Shown piece after piece: positions 40,675-50,104 of a stretch of 64,000 nucleotides of DNA. The notes beneath the pieces are model-generated. The model ran no database searches. It saw only the letters and a list, made by a program, of their open reading frames with translations, and had not been told where the DNA came from. Origin of the DNA: Sulfurimonas sp. (GTDB lineage: Bacteria > Campylobacterota > Campylobacteria > Campylobacterales > Sulfurimonadaceae); contig NZ_JABIOQ010000014.1 of NCBI RefSeq assembly GCF_018698455.1, positions 1 through 64,000 on the forward strand, read 5' to 3'. Position 1 is the stretch's first letter, and the number at the start of each line of letters is the position of its first letter. The translations under genes and the position numbers were made by a program.

Positions 40675-41331
40675 TTAAAAGTTTTTTTCTAAATAAATAG
40701 AGTTATAGTTCGAACCACCATCAGCTACACCACCATAAAGACCATGAAATCCTGAACGATGCTTAATCAAGTAACCTAAAAATAAATCTTCCATACTTTT
40801 AACACGAATAAGTTTACCAATATCAAAATCATATGAAAACTCTAAGTAGTTAAGAAAGGTTGATTGCTTATCGTTTTCTACTATTGCCTCTTGTGCTTCT
40901 ACCCAAGGAACTCTCCCTGCCCAAGAAACACCTTCTCCAAATCCAATCCGAAACTGATTATCAAATAAATTTAGCTTATAGATAATTTTGACACAAACAG
41001 TACCTTCAAGAAAATCAGCTTGATGATAATTTTCATCAAAGTAACTGATACCACCTTTTGCATAGATATCAAAAGGTAAATCAAATATCTCTTCTAATAC
41101 TTTATACCCTCCATCTATTCCATAAACATTAGTTTTAAAAGAGCTAGTATTTAATCCTGTAAAGGTATAGAGTTGATCAAAATCACTCGCAGAAGATGCA
41201 CCCCAAAAGGCTCGGACAGAGTATTGATTTTCTTTAGTATCATTAGCATAGCTAATCGTATTAAAAAAAACTAAAATTAAAAAGAGAAGTTTCAAATGGA
41301 TTTCCTTGAAGAAAGAGAGGCTATATGCCAA
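40675..41331 (-). CDS. Small outer-membrane protein, PagL-like fold (paralogue 2)
   Basis: 218 residues; signal-like hydrophobic start, then YSVRAFWGASSAS, FDIYAKGGISYFDE, FRIGFGEGVSWAGRVP and the C-terminal KHRSGFHGLYG..SNYNSIYLEKNF. Clear tandem duplicate of the downstream gene. Same HxSG feature; function unproven. Confidence 0.55.
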   Translation of the reverse strand: MAYSLSFFKEIHLKLLFLILVFFNTISYANDTKENQYSVRAFWGASSASDFDQLYTFTGLNTSSFKTNVYGIDGGYKVLEEIFDLPFDIYAKGGISYFDENYHQADFLEGTVCVKIIYKLNLFDNQFRIGFGEGVSWAGRVPWVEAQEAIVENDKQSTFLNYLEFSYDFDIGKLIRVKSMEDLFLGYLIKHRSGFHGLYGGVADGGSNYNSIYLEKNF

Positions 41332-41361
41332 AATAGCATATAGTTCTATGTGTTAAGTATT

Positions 41362-41694
41362 TTATGCGTCTAATGTTTCTAGATCTTTAACAGAAGTGGC
41401 TTTATGAGAAACAACTTTATCATGTAAACGACGAAGTGCTTTATTCCCTTTTTCGATTGCTAAATCTATAGCAGCATCTAGAGAGTCATCTTTTTGGTTA
41501 ATAACAACTGGTTGTGCATGAGCGATATGAATATCAAACTCAACATTTACACCTTTTTTCTCAGCAGTAACAACACAGTTAATAGTTGTAATATCTAATG
41601 AATATTTTGTAAATGCTTCAACAGCACCTTCGATGTGAGCTTTTGCAGCTTCATTTAATGTTATGTCTTTTGCTCTAATTTGTAAGTTCATCAT
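41362..41694 (-). CDS. hpf: Ribosome hibernation-promoting factor
   Basis: HPF/RaiA domain of ~110 residues: MNLQIRAKDITLNEAAKAHI, TTINCVVTAEKKGVNVEFDI, and DSLDAAIDLAIEKGNKALRR. Binds the 30S decoding site in stationary phase. Starts at ATG 41694 (or the next codon), behind AAAGGAC; a longer upstream frame has no ribosome site. Short form without a dimerisation domain. Confidence 0.9.
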   Translation of the reverse strand: MMNLQIRAKDITLNEAAKAHIEGAVEAFTKYSLDITTINCVVTAEKKGVNVEFDIHIAHAQPVVINQKDDSLDAAIDLAIEKGNKALRRLHDKVVSHKATSVKDLETLDA

Positions 41695-41764
41695 AAGTCC
41701 TTTGTCTTGAAGTATCTCTGACACCTCTGTATATAGTTATATAATAACAGAATAAAGCTGAAAT

Positions 41765-41773
41765 TGGTATAAT
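41765..41773 (+). promoter_or_regulatory. Extended -10 promoter of trpS
   Basis: TGGTATAAT, 28 bp before the trpS ATG, with TTTTAGGA serving as the ribosome-binding site. Confidence 0.6.
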
Positions 41774-41801
41774 TCTCATAAAAATTTTAGGATTTGTAAT
41801 T

Positions 41802-42767
41802 ATGAGAGTATTAACAGGTATTCAGCCATCAGGCGACTTACATATAGGAAACTACTTTGGCTCTATAAAGCAAATGGTAGACGCACAAAAGGACAGTGAC
41901 ACTTTCGCATTTATTGCAAATTATCATGCTATGAGTAGTGGAAATGGTGGAGAAAAACTAGCTAACCTTACAATGCAAACTGCTACAGACTTTTTATCAC
42001 TTGGAATTGATTCTGAGAAATCAACATTTTGGGTTCAATCTGATGTTAAAGAGGTACTAGAACTTTACTGGATACTCTCTACCTTTACTCCTATGGGTCT
42101 ACTAGAACGTGCTCATAGCTATAAAGATAAAACAGCCAAAGGTATCCCCGCGAGCCATTCTCTATTCTCATACCCTGTTTTAATGGCGGCAGATATACTT
42201 CTCTACTCTCCAGAAATTATTCCTGTTGGGAAAGACCAAATTCAGCATGTAGAAATAGCTCGTGACATCGCGACTAAGTTTAACAATGAATATGGAGACA
42301 TTTTAACAATTCCTGAGTTTCAAGTTCAAGAAGATGTGCAGACCGTTCCAGGAACTGACGGACAGAAAATGTCTAAGAGCTACAAAAATACAGTAAATAT
42401 ATTTGGTGAAGAGAAAAAACAACTCAAAACAATTAAAAAAATTGTTACTGAAAATGTAGCGATGGAAGAACCAAAAGAATTTGCAACATGCAATGTTTAC
42501 AACATGGCAAAACTTTTCTTAGAAGGTGAGAATCTCAAAGCACTTGAGCAAAGATACACTCAAGGTGGAGAAGGTCATGGACACTTTAAAGTTTATCTTG
42601 GTGAAGTTATGTGGGACTACTTTAAAGAGTACCGTGAAAAACGCGACTACTATATGAGTAATCAAAATGAAGTTAGAGAGATACTCAAAGCAGGAGCTTT
42701 AAAAGCAAGTGCTGTCGCACAGCCAATGATGGAAAAGATAAGAATGGCTACTGGGATTAAATACTAA
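41802..42767 (+). CDS. trpS: Tryptophanyl-tRNA synthetase
   Basis: Class I synthetase: GIQPSGDLHIGNYFGSIKQM contains the HIGH-type HIGN, and GTDGQKMSKSYKNT the KMSKS loop. ADILLYSPEIIPVGKDQIQH binds tryptophan. 321 residues, normal. Single transcription unit followed by a GGGACA/TGTCC hairpin near 42799-42818. Confidence 0.97.
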   Translation: MRVLTGIQPSGDLHIGNYFGSIKQMVDAQKDSDTFAFIANYHAMSSGNGGEKLANLTMQTATDFLSLGIDSEKSTFWVQSDVKEVLELYWILSTFTPMGLLERAHSYKDKTAKGIPASHSLFSYPVLMAADILLYSPEIIPVGKDQIQHVEIARDIATKFNNEYGDILTIPEFQVQEDVQTVPGTDGQKMSKSYKNTVNIFGEEKKQLKTIKKIVTENVAMEEPKEFATCNVYNMAKLFLEGENLKALEQRYTQGGEGHGHFKVYLGEVMWDYFKEYREKRDYYMSNQNEVREILKAGALKASAVAQPMMEKIRMATGIKY

Positions 42768-42980
42768 AAAGTATCTAATTATCTACATCAAAAACTTTAA
42801 GGGACATCATGTCCTTTTAGTAACTTCTTTTGTACTTACATAATAAACTCCCTTATTAACTATTGTTTTTTATATTTAAGGTTTTTATGCCTATAATGTG
42901 TTTGAATAGATAGTTACACTGGGGATTACCATCCTGATACTAATATCGTTCGTATTAGTTCAGATATACAATTAAAATCT

Positions 42981-44411
42981 ATGGCAGTGTTTGCAAAAAT
43001 ACGGAAAATGCCAGCTTTAGTGGCAAAATTTAGTATCCCTAAAGATACAACAGTTCAATATATCTTGAAACTAAGGATGCAAGACTATTATAATGGACCT
43101 GAGGTCGTAGTCATTGGAGAAGGAAGAGATGGAACTTTATATAAAAGTATCTCTTATTTAGGAAATTATGATAAAACTAGATTTATTGAAAATTGCAAAA
43201 AACAAAATAATAATTTAGACACTAATGCATGTAGAGAAACTGCTAATGAAATAAGTTTACAAAAACTGGGAAGTTATTATCAGTCCTTAATGAAAACAAG
43301 CTATTTACCAGCTTCTAGAAAACTATTAGTACAACAAGAGTCATGGCTACTAAATAGAAAAAATGTTTGTCCAAGTTTTAATGCCGATTGTCTTTCAAAA
43401 TACTATCAAAAAAGAATGGATACATTAAAAAAGACATATACAAAAAAACACTTAGGATTTACAGGTCAAGGTGTTTCATGTGAGTCTTTTCCCGGAAAAC
43501 TATTTTCTGATAATATACTCATATTTGGAGCTAAAGCAGACCATGGGAAAAGAGTTGACTATCAAGTTGCTGATAGCAATAGAGAAACTCATGTAATCGA
43601 TGTTGTTGTTAACTCGCCAGAAAAACCTGTGGGACTTATTCTTCAAGGACACTATCCATCAGTATGGAATATTAAATGGACAAAGGGAACCAAAATAGAA
43701 GCAGTTATAGCATTTGGAGATGATAAACAGTTTATCGCGGGCCTTCCAAAAGGAATACCTATTTTGGCGGGTAATGATAATAAGTCGTGTGATTTATCGT
43801 TTAGATATCAAGGGACATTTTCTACAAAAGATAATCAGCATACATATTCAGGGAGTTTAAAACATCTTTCCCAAAGGGCTTTTAATAAAAACTTTACAAG
43901 TGTTTTTATGGCTGAAGGAGGCAAGCTCTTAATAGGAAACAGTATAGATGACAAAACAAAATTTTATACTTCATCCGATGCACCTCCCGAATCATTTGCA
44001 GATAAATCAAAGCCATTAATTGGACAAGCTGGATTAAATAACTTCCTTAAAGAAGGTAAAATTCGTCCATTAAAAGAACAAGACTTGGATAGATGGTTGC
44101 AAAAAATGATTCTAATAAAAAAATCAGAAAAAAATGCAGTCAATGTAGTGACAGATTCCACTTTAGAAAAGTGGGAAGGAGAAAAGAAAATACAAGACAT
44201 GTTGAGCAAAAGACATGATACTCATAGAATTTTTAGTACAGGGTATATGATTTTAGAAAAAATCACAATTCCTATACAGGCCAAGGCACATTATTTTATT
44301 AAAGAGAATGTGCCTTATCCAGATATTTCAATGGATAATGAACCAACAATTTATGAACTTGATACTATGACATGCAATGGCAGTGTAGCAAGTGGCTGTA
44401 AGAATTATTAG
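42981..44411 (+). CDS. LprI-domain protein of unknown function, N-terminus uncertain
   Basis: 476 residues. About positions 65-135 (LGSYYQSLMKTSYLPASRKL, QQESWLLNRKNVCPSFNADC) match the LprI/DUF1311 domain of lysozyme-inhibitor-type proteins, with paired cysteines. The ~330 residues after it are unassigned. No signal peptide follows the ATG at 42981, although LprI proteins act in the periplasm; the frame stays open upstream to 42906 (YTGDYHPDTNIVRISSD) without an ATG, and a TATAAT box lies at 42891-42896. The gene may be 5'-truncated or frameshifted. Flanking codon use looks native. Confidence 0.55.
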   Translation: MAVFAKIRKMPALVAKFSIPKDTTVQYILKLRMQDYYNGPEVVVIGEGRDGTLYKSISYLGNYDKTRFIENCKKQNNNLDTNACRETANEISLQKLGSYYQSLMKTSYLPASRKLLVQQESWLLNRKNVCPSFNADCLSKYYQKRMDTLKKTYTKKHLGFTGQGVSCESFPGKLFSDNILIFGAKADHGKRVDYQVADSNRETHVIDVVVNSPEKPVGLILQGHYPSVWNIKWTKGTKIEAVIAFGDDKQFIAGLPKGIPILAGNDNKSCDLSFRYQGTFSTKDNQHTYSGSLKHLSQRAFNKNFTSVFMAEGGKLLIGNSIDDKTKFYTSSDAPPESFADKSKPLIGQAGLNNFLKEGKIRPLKEQDLDRWLQKMILIKKSEKNAVNVVTDSTLEKWEGEKKIQDMLSKRHDTHRIFSTGYMILEKITIPIQAKAHYFIKENVPYPDISMDNEPTIYELDTMTCNGSVASGCKNY

Positions 44412-44466
44412 CAACAAATAGCAGAACTGTCGTTGAAGATAAATGCTAGATAATAACCAGAGAAAA

Positions 44467-45387
44467 CTATCTCTGTCTATCTAACCAAACCATAAGACCT
44501 TTTTGAGCATGAAGTCTATTTTCTGCTTCATCAAAAATGATGTCTGCATGTGCATCCATAATCTCTTCTGAAACTTCTTGTCCACGATAAGCTGGTAAAC
44601 AGTGTAAGAATTTTGCATCTTTTTTCGCTAAACACATTTTTAAACCATCCACCATATAACCATCAAAAGCTTTTACTCTTTGGGCTTTCTCATCTTCTTG
44701 ACCCATTGAAGCCCAAGTATCTGTTGTTACTATAGTTGCATCTCTGAGTGCTTCCATTGGATCATTTGACACAGATATCACTGCCCCACTCTCTTTCGCT
44801 AAATGTACAGCATCGTCTAATACATCTCTATCTACTTCATAGCCTTTAGGTGTTGCTATACGAAGTTCAAAACCAATTTTTGCAGCGAGCATTAACCATG
44901 AATGTGTCATATTATTACCATCACCTATGTAAGCAACCACTGCGTTTTCATTAATGCCATATTCAGTCATAGTCATATAATCAGCAAGCAACTGTACTGG
45001 ATGATAAGAGTCTGTTAGTCCATTTATAACAGGTACTTTTGAGTAAGAAGCGAACTCTTCTATCATACTATGAGCAAAAGTTCTTATCATAACCATATCA
45101 CACATGCTAGAGATTACACGAGCCGTATCTTTTACAGGTTCACCACGACCTAAATGTATGTCACGGCTAGAAAGAAAGAGTGCATGACCACCAAGTTGGT
45201 ATATCCCTGTCTCAAAACTAACACGAGTTCGAGTAGAACTCTTTTCAAATATCATAGCAAGTGTCTGTTTTTTGAGTGGTTCTTTATAAACGCCAGCTTT
45301 TAAATCATTTTTGATTTCTAAGCCAATATTTATAATCTCTAAAATTTCTTCTTTTGTAAAATCTTTCAGTGTTAAAAAATGTCTCAT
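44467..45387 (-). CDS. argF: Ornithine carbamoyltransferase
   Basis: Makes citrulline from ornithine and carbamoyl phosphate. [18 protein letters not shown] binds carbamoyl phosphate, [12 protein letters not shown] and [14 protein letters not shown] are the ornithine/catalytic motifs. 306 residues. 9 bp after hemB. Confidence 0.96.
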   Translation of the reverse strand: MRHFLTLKDFTKEEILEIINIGLEIKNDLKAGVYKEPLKKQTLAMIFEKSSTRTRVSFETGIYQLGGHALFLSSRDIHLGRGEPVKDTARVISSMCDMVMIRTFAHSMIEEFASYSKVPVINGLTDSYHPVQLLADYMTMTEYGINENAVVAYIGDGNNMTHSWLMLAAKIGFELRIATPKGYEVDRDVLDDAVHLAKESGAVISVSNDPMEALRDATIVTTDTWASMGQEDEKAQRVKAFDGYMVDGLKMCLAKKDAKFLHCLPAYRGQEVSEEIMDAHADIIFDEAENRLHAQKGLMVWLDRQR

Positions 45388-45396
45388 GTCTCTTTC

Positions 45397-46368
45397 CTAT
45401 TTTTGTAGCATTGCTGCTACCTCTTTTGCATGGTATGTAATAATAATGTTAGCACCAGCACGCTTAAACGCCACCATTGTCTCCATAACTACTCTATCAT
45501 AATCTATAAGGTTGTTTTGCCCTGCCATCTTAAGCATTGCATACTCGCCACTTACATTATAAACAGCCATTGGTAGTGAGGTTGCGTCTTTTATCTCACG
45601 TACTAAGTCTAAGTAAGCAAGTGCTGGTTTTACCATAAGTATATCAGCACCCTGTATCTCATCACTTACAGACTCAGCTATAGCCTCACGACGATTTGCT
45701 GGGTCCATTTGGTATGAAGAACGGTCTCCAAAACTCGGAGTAGACTCAGCTACATCACGAAATGGTCCATAGTACCCTGAAGCAAATTTTGTAGAGTATG
45801 ACATAATCGGAAGGTTTTTAAAGCCTGCCCCATCAAGAGCTTCCCGCAGTGTTTCTATGATACCGTCCATCATACCCGATGGAGCTATCATATCTGCTCC
45901 AGCTTTTGCATGGATTATTGCTTGTTGTCCTGAAATTTCTAAGGTTGCATCGTTGTCTACCGTCTCATTCTTATCATCTATGATTCCACAGTGACCGTGA
46001 TCCGTGTACTCACAAAAACAGAGGTCAGTTACTATAAACATATCTGGATGAACTTCTTTTATAGCACGAATACTAGAAGCAATGATTCCATGTTCACATA
46101 GGCTGTCGCTTCCTATAGAATCTTTTGTATCAGGAATTCCAAAAAGGATTATTGAGAAGATTCCAAGTTTTTTCAACTCTGAACACTCTTTGATAATTTC
46201 ATCGATACTCATCTGAAAAACACCAGGCATTGAAGCAACTTCTTTTTTTATGCCCTCCCCACTTTTGATGAAAAGTGGATATATAAAGTCTTCAACACTG
46301 ACATTTGTCTCTCTTACAAGCGAACGAAGATGCTTGTTTAAACGAGTGCGACGAAATCTTTGAAACAT
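45397..46368 (-). CDS. hemB: Delta-aminolevulinic acid dehydratase
   Basis: Condenses two 5-aminolevulinates to porphobilinogen. [17 protein letters not shown] is the zinc/Mg site region, [17 protein letters not shown] and [17 protein letters not shown] carry the Schiff-base lysine segments. 323 residues. Divergent from ribA, whose start lies 68 bp away. Confidence 0.97.
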   Translation of the reverse strand: MFQRFRRTRLNKHLRSLVRETNVSVEDFIYPLFIKSGEGIKKEVASMPGVFQMSIDEIIKECSELKKLGIFSIILFGIPDTKDSIGSDSLCEHGIIASSIRAIKEVHPDMFIVTDLCFCEYTDHGHCGIIDDKNETVDNDATLEISGQQAIIHAKAGADMIAPSGMMDGIIETLREALDGAGFKNLPIMSYSTKFASGYYGPFRDVAESTPSFGDRSSYQMDPANRREAIAESVSDEIQGADILMVKPALAYLDLVREIKDATSLPMAVYNVSGEYAMLKMAGQNNLIDYDRVVMETMVAFKRAGANIIITYHAKEVAAMLQK

Positions 46369-46384
46369 TCTTGAACCTTTTTTT

Positions 46385-46393
46385 TGCTATAAT
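46385..46393 (+). promoter_or_regulatory. Extended -10 promoter of ribA
   Basis: TGCTATAAT, 43 bp before the ribA start codon at 46437. Confidence 0.6.
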
Positions 46394-46436
46394 AATTTTT
46401 TTAAGAAAACATTTTACCCATTTAAAGATTAAATTA

Positions 46437-47000
46437 ATGAATATAGAAATATCAGAAGTAGCAAATTTACCATCAAAGTTCGGTCTCTTTAATGTCAAGG
46501 CATATAAAGAGGGTGAAAAAGAACATCTAGTTATCTATGCAAAAAAATTGCATGAGACACCTATTGTAAGGGTTCACTCAGAGTGTTTAACAGGTGATGC
46601 CATAGGAAGTTTAAAGTGTGACTGTCGTGAGCAACTAGAGTATGCTCTTGAGCTTGTTGCTAAAGAAGGAGGTATGGTTATCTACCTCAGACAAGAAGGA
46701 CGCAACATTGGTCTTTTAAACAAGATAAACGCTTATGCACTTCAAGATAAAGGTCTCAATACTATAGAGGCAAACCATCAACTAGGCTTTCAAGCAGATG
46801 AACGTACATATGAAGTTGTAAATTTTATCTTAGAAGATTTTGGTATTAAAAAGATTCAGCTCCTAACAAACAACCCAAAAAAAATGGATTCTATTAGTGG
46901 TGTTGAAATTATAAAGAGAGTCCCTATCGTTATCCAAGCAAATGGGTTTAACAAAGACTACCTAGGAACTAAACGTGACGAGATGGGACACCTGCTCTAA
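46437..47000 (+). CDS. ribA: GTP cyclohydrolase II
   Basis: First committed riboflavin enzyme. Starts at ATG 46437 (MNIEISEVANLPSKFG); an upstream frame overlapping hemB is not credible. Zinc site CDCREQLEYAL after SECLTGDAIGSLK, RQEGRNIGLLNKINAY and LLTNNPKKMD are the RibA motifs. 187 residues: stand-alone, not fused to RibB. Followed by an AAGGGCT/AGCCCTT terminator at 47025-47042. Confidence 0.96.
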   Translation: MNIEISEVANLPSKFGLFNVKAYKEGEKEHLVIYAKKLHETPIVRVHSECLTGDAIGSLKCDCREQLEYALELVAKEGGMVIYLRQEGRNIGLLNKINAYALQDKGLNTIEANHQLGFQADERTYEVVNFILEDFGIKKIQLLTNNPKKMDSISGVEIIKRVPIVIQANGFNKDYLGTKRDEMGHLL

Positions 47001-47024
47001 ACTAAATACACAAACCCCATAAAC

Positions 47025-47042
47025 AAGGGCTATAAAGCCCTT
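47025..47042 (+). terminator. Terminator after ribA
   Basis: Stem AAGGGCT/AGCCCTT with a 4-nt loop, 25 bp after the stop. No other function seen in 47001-47140. Confidence 0.65.
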
Positions 47043-47159
47043 AACTGCTACTTTTACTCCAAAATTAAAATCCTTTTAACCTCTTCAAACCACTTTAACC
47101 GTATCCTAAGTCTATACACTTTATTTTAAGTGTAATGGGTTTATGGAAAAAGAAAAGTT

Positions 47160-47902
47160 ATGGCAAGAAAGAATAAACTTGAACAAGCAAAAGATAAGAG
47201 TGGAAAAAATATTAAAAATAATACACACTAATTAATGCCAGTGGTCATACAGAATACTATACTTCATTTATGTTAGATGGTATGTCATATCAGAAGAAAA
47301 ATCTCACTAAAAGATACAATGCCAAAACACCAACACAAGCAATAGCAGCACTTGAATCAGCAAAAACAGATTTACGAAATATTAATATTAATCCTTTTGA
47401 AGATAATTCAAAAGGCGAAAAAGTGAAAGATATTGTTCTCAAACAGATTAAAGAAAAAAAACCAAAAACCAAAACAAAAGACAACACTCACTATAAGAGA
47501 AGTTTAGAGTTATTTTACTACAACTATATTGACCCAATAATAGGACACTTACGATTAGAAAAAGTTCAGAGAAAACACGCACTTCAAATTTTAGGCTCTC
47601 TCGAAGATAACACTAAAAGTTTCAAGCTCATACTTAATGTTTTAATGTTTAAAATATTTGAAAATGAGTTTAGAGCAAGAAGAATAGATACAAATCCATT
47701 TTATGAACTTGATTATGGAACACATAAGCCAAAGGAAGGATTTGATACAAGACTCAATGAACCTATGGAAGATGTAGCAAAGAAACTATACAAGACTACT
47801 GTTACCTTTAATCTATCGCATAGGCTGTTATTTATGATGTCCATTATGGTGGCTAGAAGGATAGGCGAACTTTTTCAACTTAAATTGCCATTGAGTTCAT
47901 AA
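47160..47902 (+). pseudogene. Tyrosine integrase remnant (5' part, frameshifted, 3' lost)
   Basis: MARKNKLEQAKDKSGKNIKN begins at 47160 and stops near 47230; in another frame INASGHTEYYTSFMLDG and then the main frame (47270 on) continue with SAM-like core-binding sequence and reach the first catalytic arginine in MSIMVARRIGELFQLK, where the frame runs into foreign sequence and stops. The HxxR and catalytic tyrosine are missing. The break coincides with the truncated Fic gene on the other strand at about 47880-47890. Confidence 0.7.
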
Positions 47903-48321
47903 AATGGGTGGAGTGCTATAAGTTCGCTCTGATAGTAAGCAACTTTTTTGGAAAACTCTATTTTGTCTTTGTAGATAGTAAGATATTTATCTTTTTCAAG
48001 TTCTGTAAAAATTCTTGTTGATTGGTTCGTAAGATATTCAGATAAGCAAAATTGAGAATTACCTTTGCTCATATTAACTGTTCTATAAACTCCAGCAAAA
48101 TCATAGAGAGCTTCAAAAGTTTTTTTATGTATATCTACAAAATACTCTTCATCAAATTTTGTGTTTTCATTTAGTTCGTGGGAGAATTTCGCATAAGCTT
48201 CTATAAGTAGGTTATTTTCTATTTCGTGGATTAGTTCAGGATTAGTAATATCTAATTTATTTTTTGGAACATCAGACCCATCAATATAAATGGGGCTATC
48301 ATCAAGCTGATACTTGGACAT
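47875..48321 (-). pseudogene. Fic-domain protein truncated in its active site
   Basis: MSKYQLDDSPIYIDGSDVPK, VDIHKKTFEALYDFAGVYRT, and SELIALHPFYELNGN: the Fic motif HPFxxxNGR is cut after NGN, exactly where integrase sequence begins. Without the rest of the anion-binding loop it should not transfer AMP. It was the toxin of a Fic/antitoxin pair. Confidence 0.75.
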
Positions 48322-48425
48322 TGTGTTTTGCCATTAACTCTTTTGCTTTTTGAGCCAATGATTTAGAAGCAGGTTTATAGCCCTCTATCTTTTGAGAATT
48401 AGCAACGATTTTAATAATCTCAAAG
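48302..48425 (-). pseudogene. Fic-associated antitoxin remnant
   Basis: IVANSQKIEGYKPASKSLAQ followed by KAKELMAKHNVQVSA and a stop overlapping the Fic start codon by 20 bp. No start codon is present; the 5' part is lost near 48425, where plus-strand FQLETDTVKYLEDLTPFEE (stop 48487-48489), the tail of another unidentified gene, overlaps. Confidence 0.45.
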
Positions 48426-48537
48426 GATTTCAGCTTGAAACTGATACAGTCAAATATCTTGAAGATTTGACACCCTTTGAGGAGTAGTTAAAATTATACT
48501 ATAAAAGAGTTCAATACATTTTGTCTGGACAAAGTGT

Positions 48538-48665
48538 CTATCTTATTTCTTTATACTCTCCATCAATCTCTCTTTCAACATAATAATCACTGCCTAAATA
48601 AGCTTTTAACTTTTGAGCCAATAAATGACCTTGATTATCAAACTTTTCCCAATTGTAGAGGAGCG
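48538..48665 (-). pseudogene. C-terminal remnant of an unidentified gene
   Basis: An open minus-strand frame LYNWEKFDNQGHLLAQKLKA, then YLGSDYYVEREIDGEYKEIR and stop. Protein-like but without start; its upstream side abuts an IS-like end at 48668. Family not recognised. Confidence 0.4.
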
Positions 48666-48667
48666 TA

Positions 48668-48701
48668 CACTTGGCCACCCAGAAGCGTCAACACTTGGCC
48701 A
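48668..48701. mobile_element. IS-like end with repeated CACTTGGCCA
   Basis: CACTTGGCCA occurs at 48668-48677 and 48692-48701, 24 bp apart, each preceded by a GCGT(A/C)A-like block. Multiple short direct repeats at an end are a habit of IS21-family elements, but no transposase is nearby. The rest of 48702-48938 shows no gene. Confidence 0.35.
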
Positions 48702-48938
48702 GTAGATTACTAAAAAATATTCTTATGTATTCTAAACCTAATAGAGTAATAGTGGTTCTTATTAACTGATAAATTAACACTCATTAGAGACATTCCTAGT
48801 ATGTTTCTAGATGTTTTGTTGTTCCCTCGCAGTAGCTGTGAAGTACTCTCAGAAGCTCTCAAATGCTCTGTAATGACTGTATTTAAGGGGTTTCATAGGG
48901 TTGTTATTAAGGGGTTATTGGTTTAAGTTTAGATTAAG

Positions 48939-48962
48939 GTGGTGGACCCTCAGAGATTCGAA
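48939..48962. repeat. Duplicate of tRNA-Ser 3' end (attachment-site scar)
   Basis: 24 bp identical to 51813-51836, i.e. the 3' end of tRNA-Ser including encoded CCA. The segment between the two copies carries an integrase reading away from the tRNA, the typical layout of an element integrated at a tRNA gene. 48963-49197 has no gene. Confidence 0.75.
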
Positions 48963-49197
48963 TAGTGTCCGTATGGTTTTCTTAAAATCTATTCAAACTA
49001 CCTACAATAGAGGTTTAGTCCGTAGTAAAGGGACTTAAAAAAATAATATTCGTTCAATTTATGCCCCTTGGTCTGCATAATGAATACATATTCAAGAACT
49101 AATACAGAGCTAAAACCGTACAAATAGCGTACAAAGTCTAAACTTAAGCTTCTCTACAAATTTCAGCAGTTCATTTCCGATGTATACAGGAAAAAAC

Positions 49198-49716
49198 TTA
49201 TAATTTCATATACATCCACTCATGCTTATTGGTCGCATAAGAAAAATCCATAGACTTATAAAAATCAACTAAGACTCTGTTTTCTTTGCCACCATCTGGG
49301 TATAAAATTAGATAGCTGACTCCAACATGTTCTCTGACTTCATAAAACTTTGAGATTGCATATTCTATCATCAGTTGAGATATTTTAGAATCATCAAGAT
49401 GTTCATATACTTTTGACCTGTAGTTGTTGTGAACTAAAAGTAAATCTATTAATACAGCAGGCTTCTTTGTTTCATCAATAATAACTTCAGATGCTGAAAG
49501 TGCAAGATAGCCAAGGATTCCTTTTAGTTGAGAACTTGTATCTCGTAAAGAGTATAATTTTGTACTATTGTTTTGAGCAAATGATATTGCTTTAGTTAAG
49601 AGAGCTTTCTCTCGTTCTGCTTTAGTTATGTCATCATTAAATTCAATGGCATTTAGAAGTGATCTTTTTTCTGATTTTACATTACTAGAAGTATATGATT
49701 TAAATCTATAGGACAT
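49198..49716 (-). CDS. GNAT-family acetyltransferase-like protein
   Basis: 172 residues. SQLKGILGYLALSASEVI, VLIDLLLVHNNYRSK (the central beta4 and pyrophosphate-loop region) and LVDFYKSMDFSYATNKHEWM (last beta strand) form a GNAT outline, though the Q/RxxGxG/A loop is weak. Preceded, 7 bp apart, by a 49-residue protein. Substrate unknown; small GNATs on islands are often toxins or modification enzymes. Confidence 0.55.
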   Translation of the reverse strand: MSYRFKSYTSSNVKSEKRSLLNAIEFNDDITKAEREKALLTKAISFAQNNSTKLYSLRDTSSQLKGILGYLALSASEVIIDETKKPAVLIDLLLVHNNYRSKVYEHLDDSKISQLMIEYAISKFYEVREHVGVSYLILYPDGGKENRVLVDFYKSMDFSYATNKHEWMYMKL

Positions 49717-49723
49717 TAAGTAG

Positions 49724-49873
49724 TTAAGCAGCTTCGGTTATGAATTTTTTTGCTTTTACTCTTTCTACAAGTTTTTCAGGAACTTTTGCATTAAGCATTT
49801 TTTTAGCATCTTCACCTGTAATATGTGGCATTGATACTTGAACTACTTTACCGTTTTCATATTTGAAAGCCAT
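49724..49873 (-). CDS. Small protein (49 aa) upstream of the GNAT gene
   Basis: MAFKYENGKVVQVSMPHITG followed by EDAKKMLNAKVPEKLVERVK and a Lys-rich tail. An open frame with good composition that ends 7 bp before the acetyltransferase gene. It could be an antitoxin-like partner but lacks a clear ribbon-helix-helix. Confidence 0.55.
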   Translation of the reverse strand: MAFKYENGKVVQVSMPHITGEDAKKMLNAKVPEKLVERVKAKKFITEAA

Positions 49874-49983
49874 TGCAAATCCTTTATAATTTTCTTGTAT
49901 TGATATTTTACCATAACTTAGCTTTTATTCTCAGAGCATAGTAAAAGTATGAAATGGAGCTTATGGTTTGTATTGTGATATGT

Positions 49984-50089
49984 AAGTTAGACAAGTTAGT
50001 CAAAGTTAGTTTACTAAGTTAGACATTAAAATAGACTCTTAAAGAGCCTATCTATCGGGTGTTTAGTTGTGAAAAATCTAAGTTAGACA
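49984..50089. repeat. Iteron-like repeats
   Basis: AAGTTAGACA occurs exactly at 49984-49993, 50016-50025 and 50080-50089, with partial copies AAGTTAGT between the first two. They sit directly 3' of the replication-protein remnant, suggesting a former plasmid or phage origin. Nothing else is seen in 49874-50104. Confidence 0.5.
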
Positions 50090-50104
50090 AATGAGACATA
50101 AATA

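Noticed and set aside
40057-41331. Calling the two small barrels lipid A deacylases outright
   Set aside because: Only a His-x-Ser-Gly and a C-terminal pattern support it; the acidic residue of the triad is not identifiable.
46305-46436. Longer ribA start overlapping hemB
   Set aside because: The extra 44 residues read antisense through the hemB 5' end and are unlike any RibA; ATG 46437 matches the family.
48424-48489. Separate gene for the plus-strand tail FQLETDTVKYLEDLTPFEE
   Set aside because: Only about 20 codons, no start, and it overlaps the antisense antitoxin remnant; mentioned there instead.
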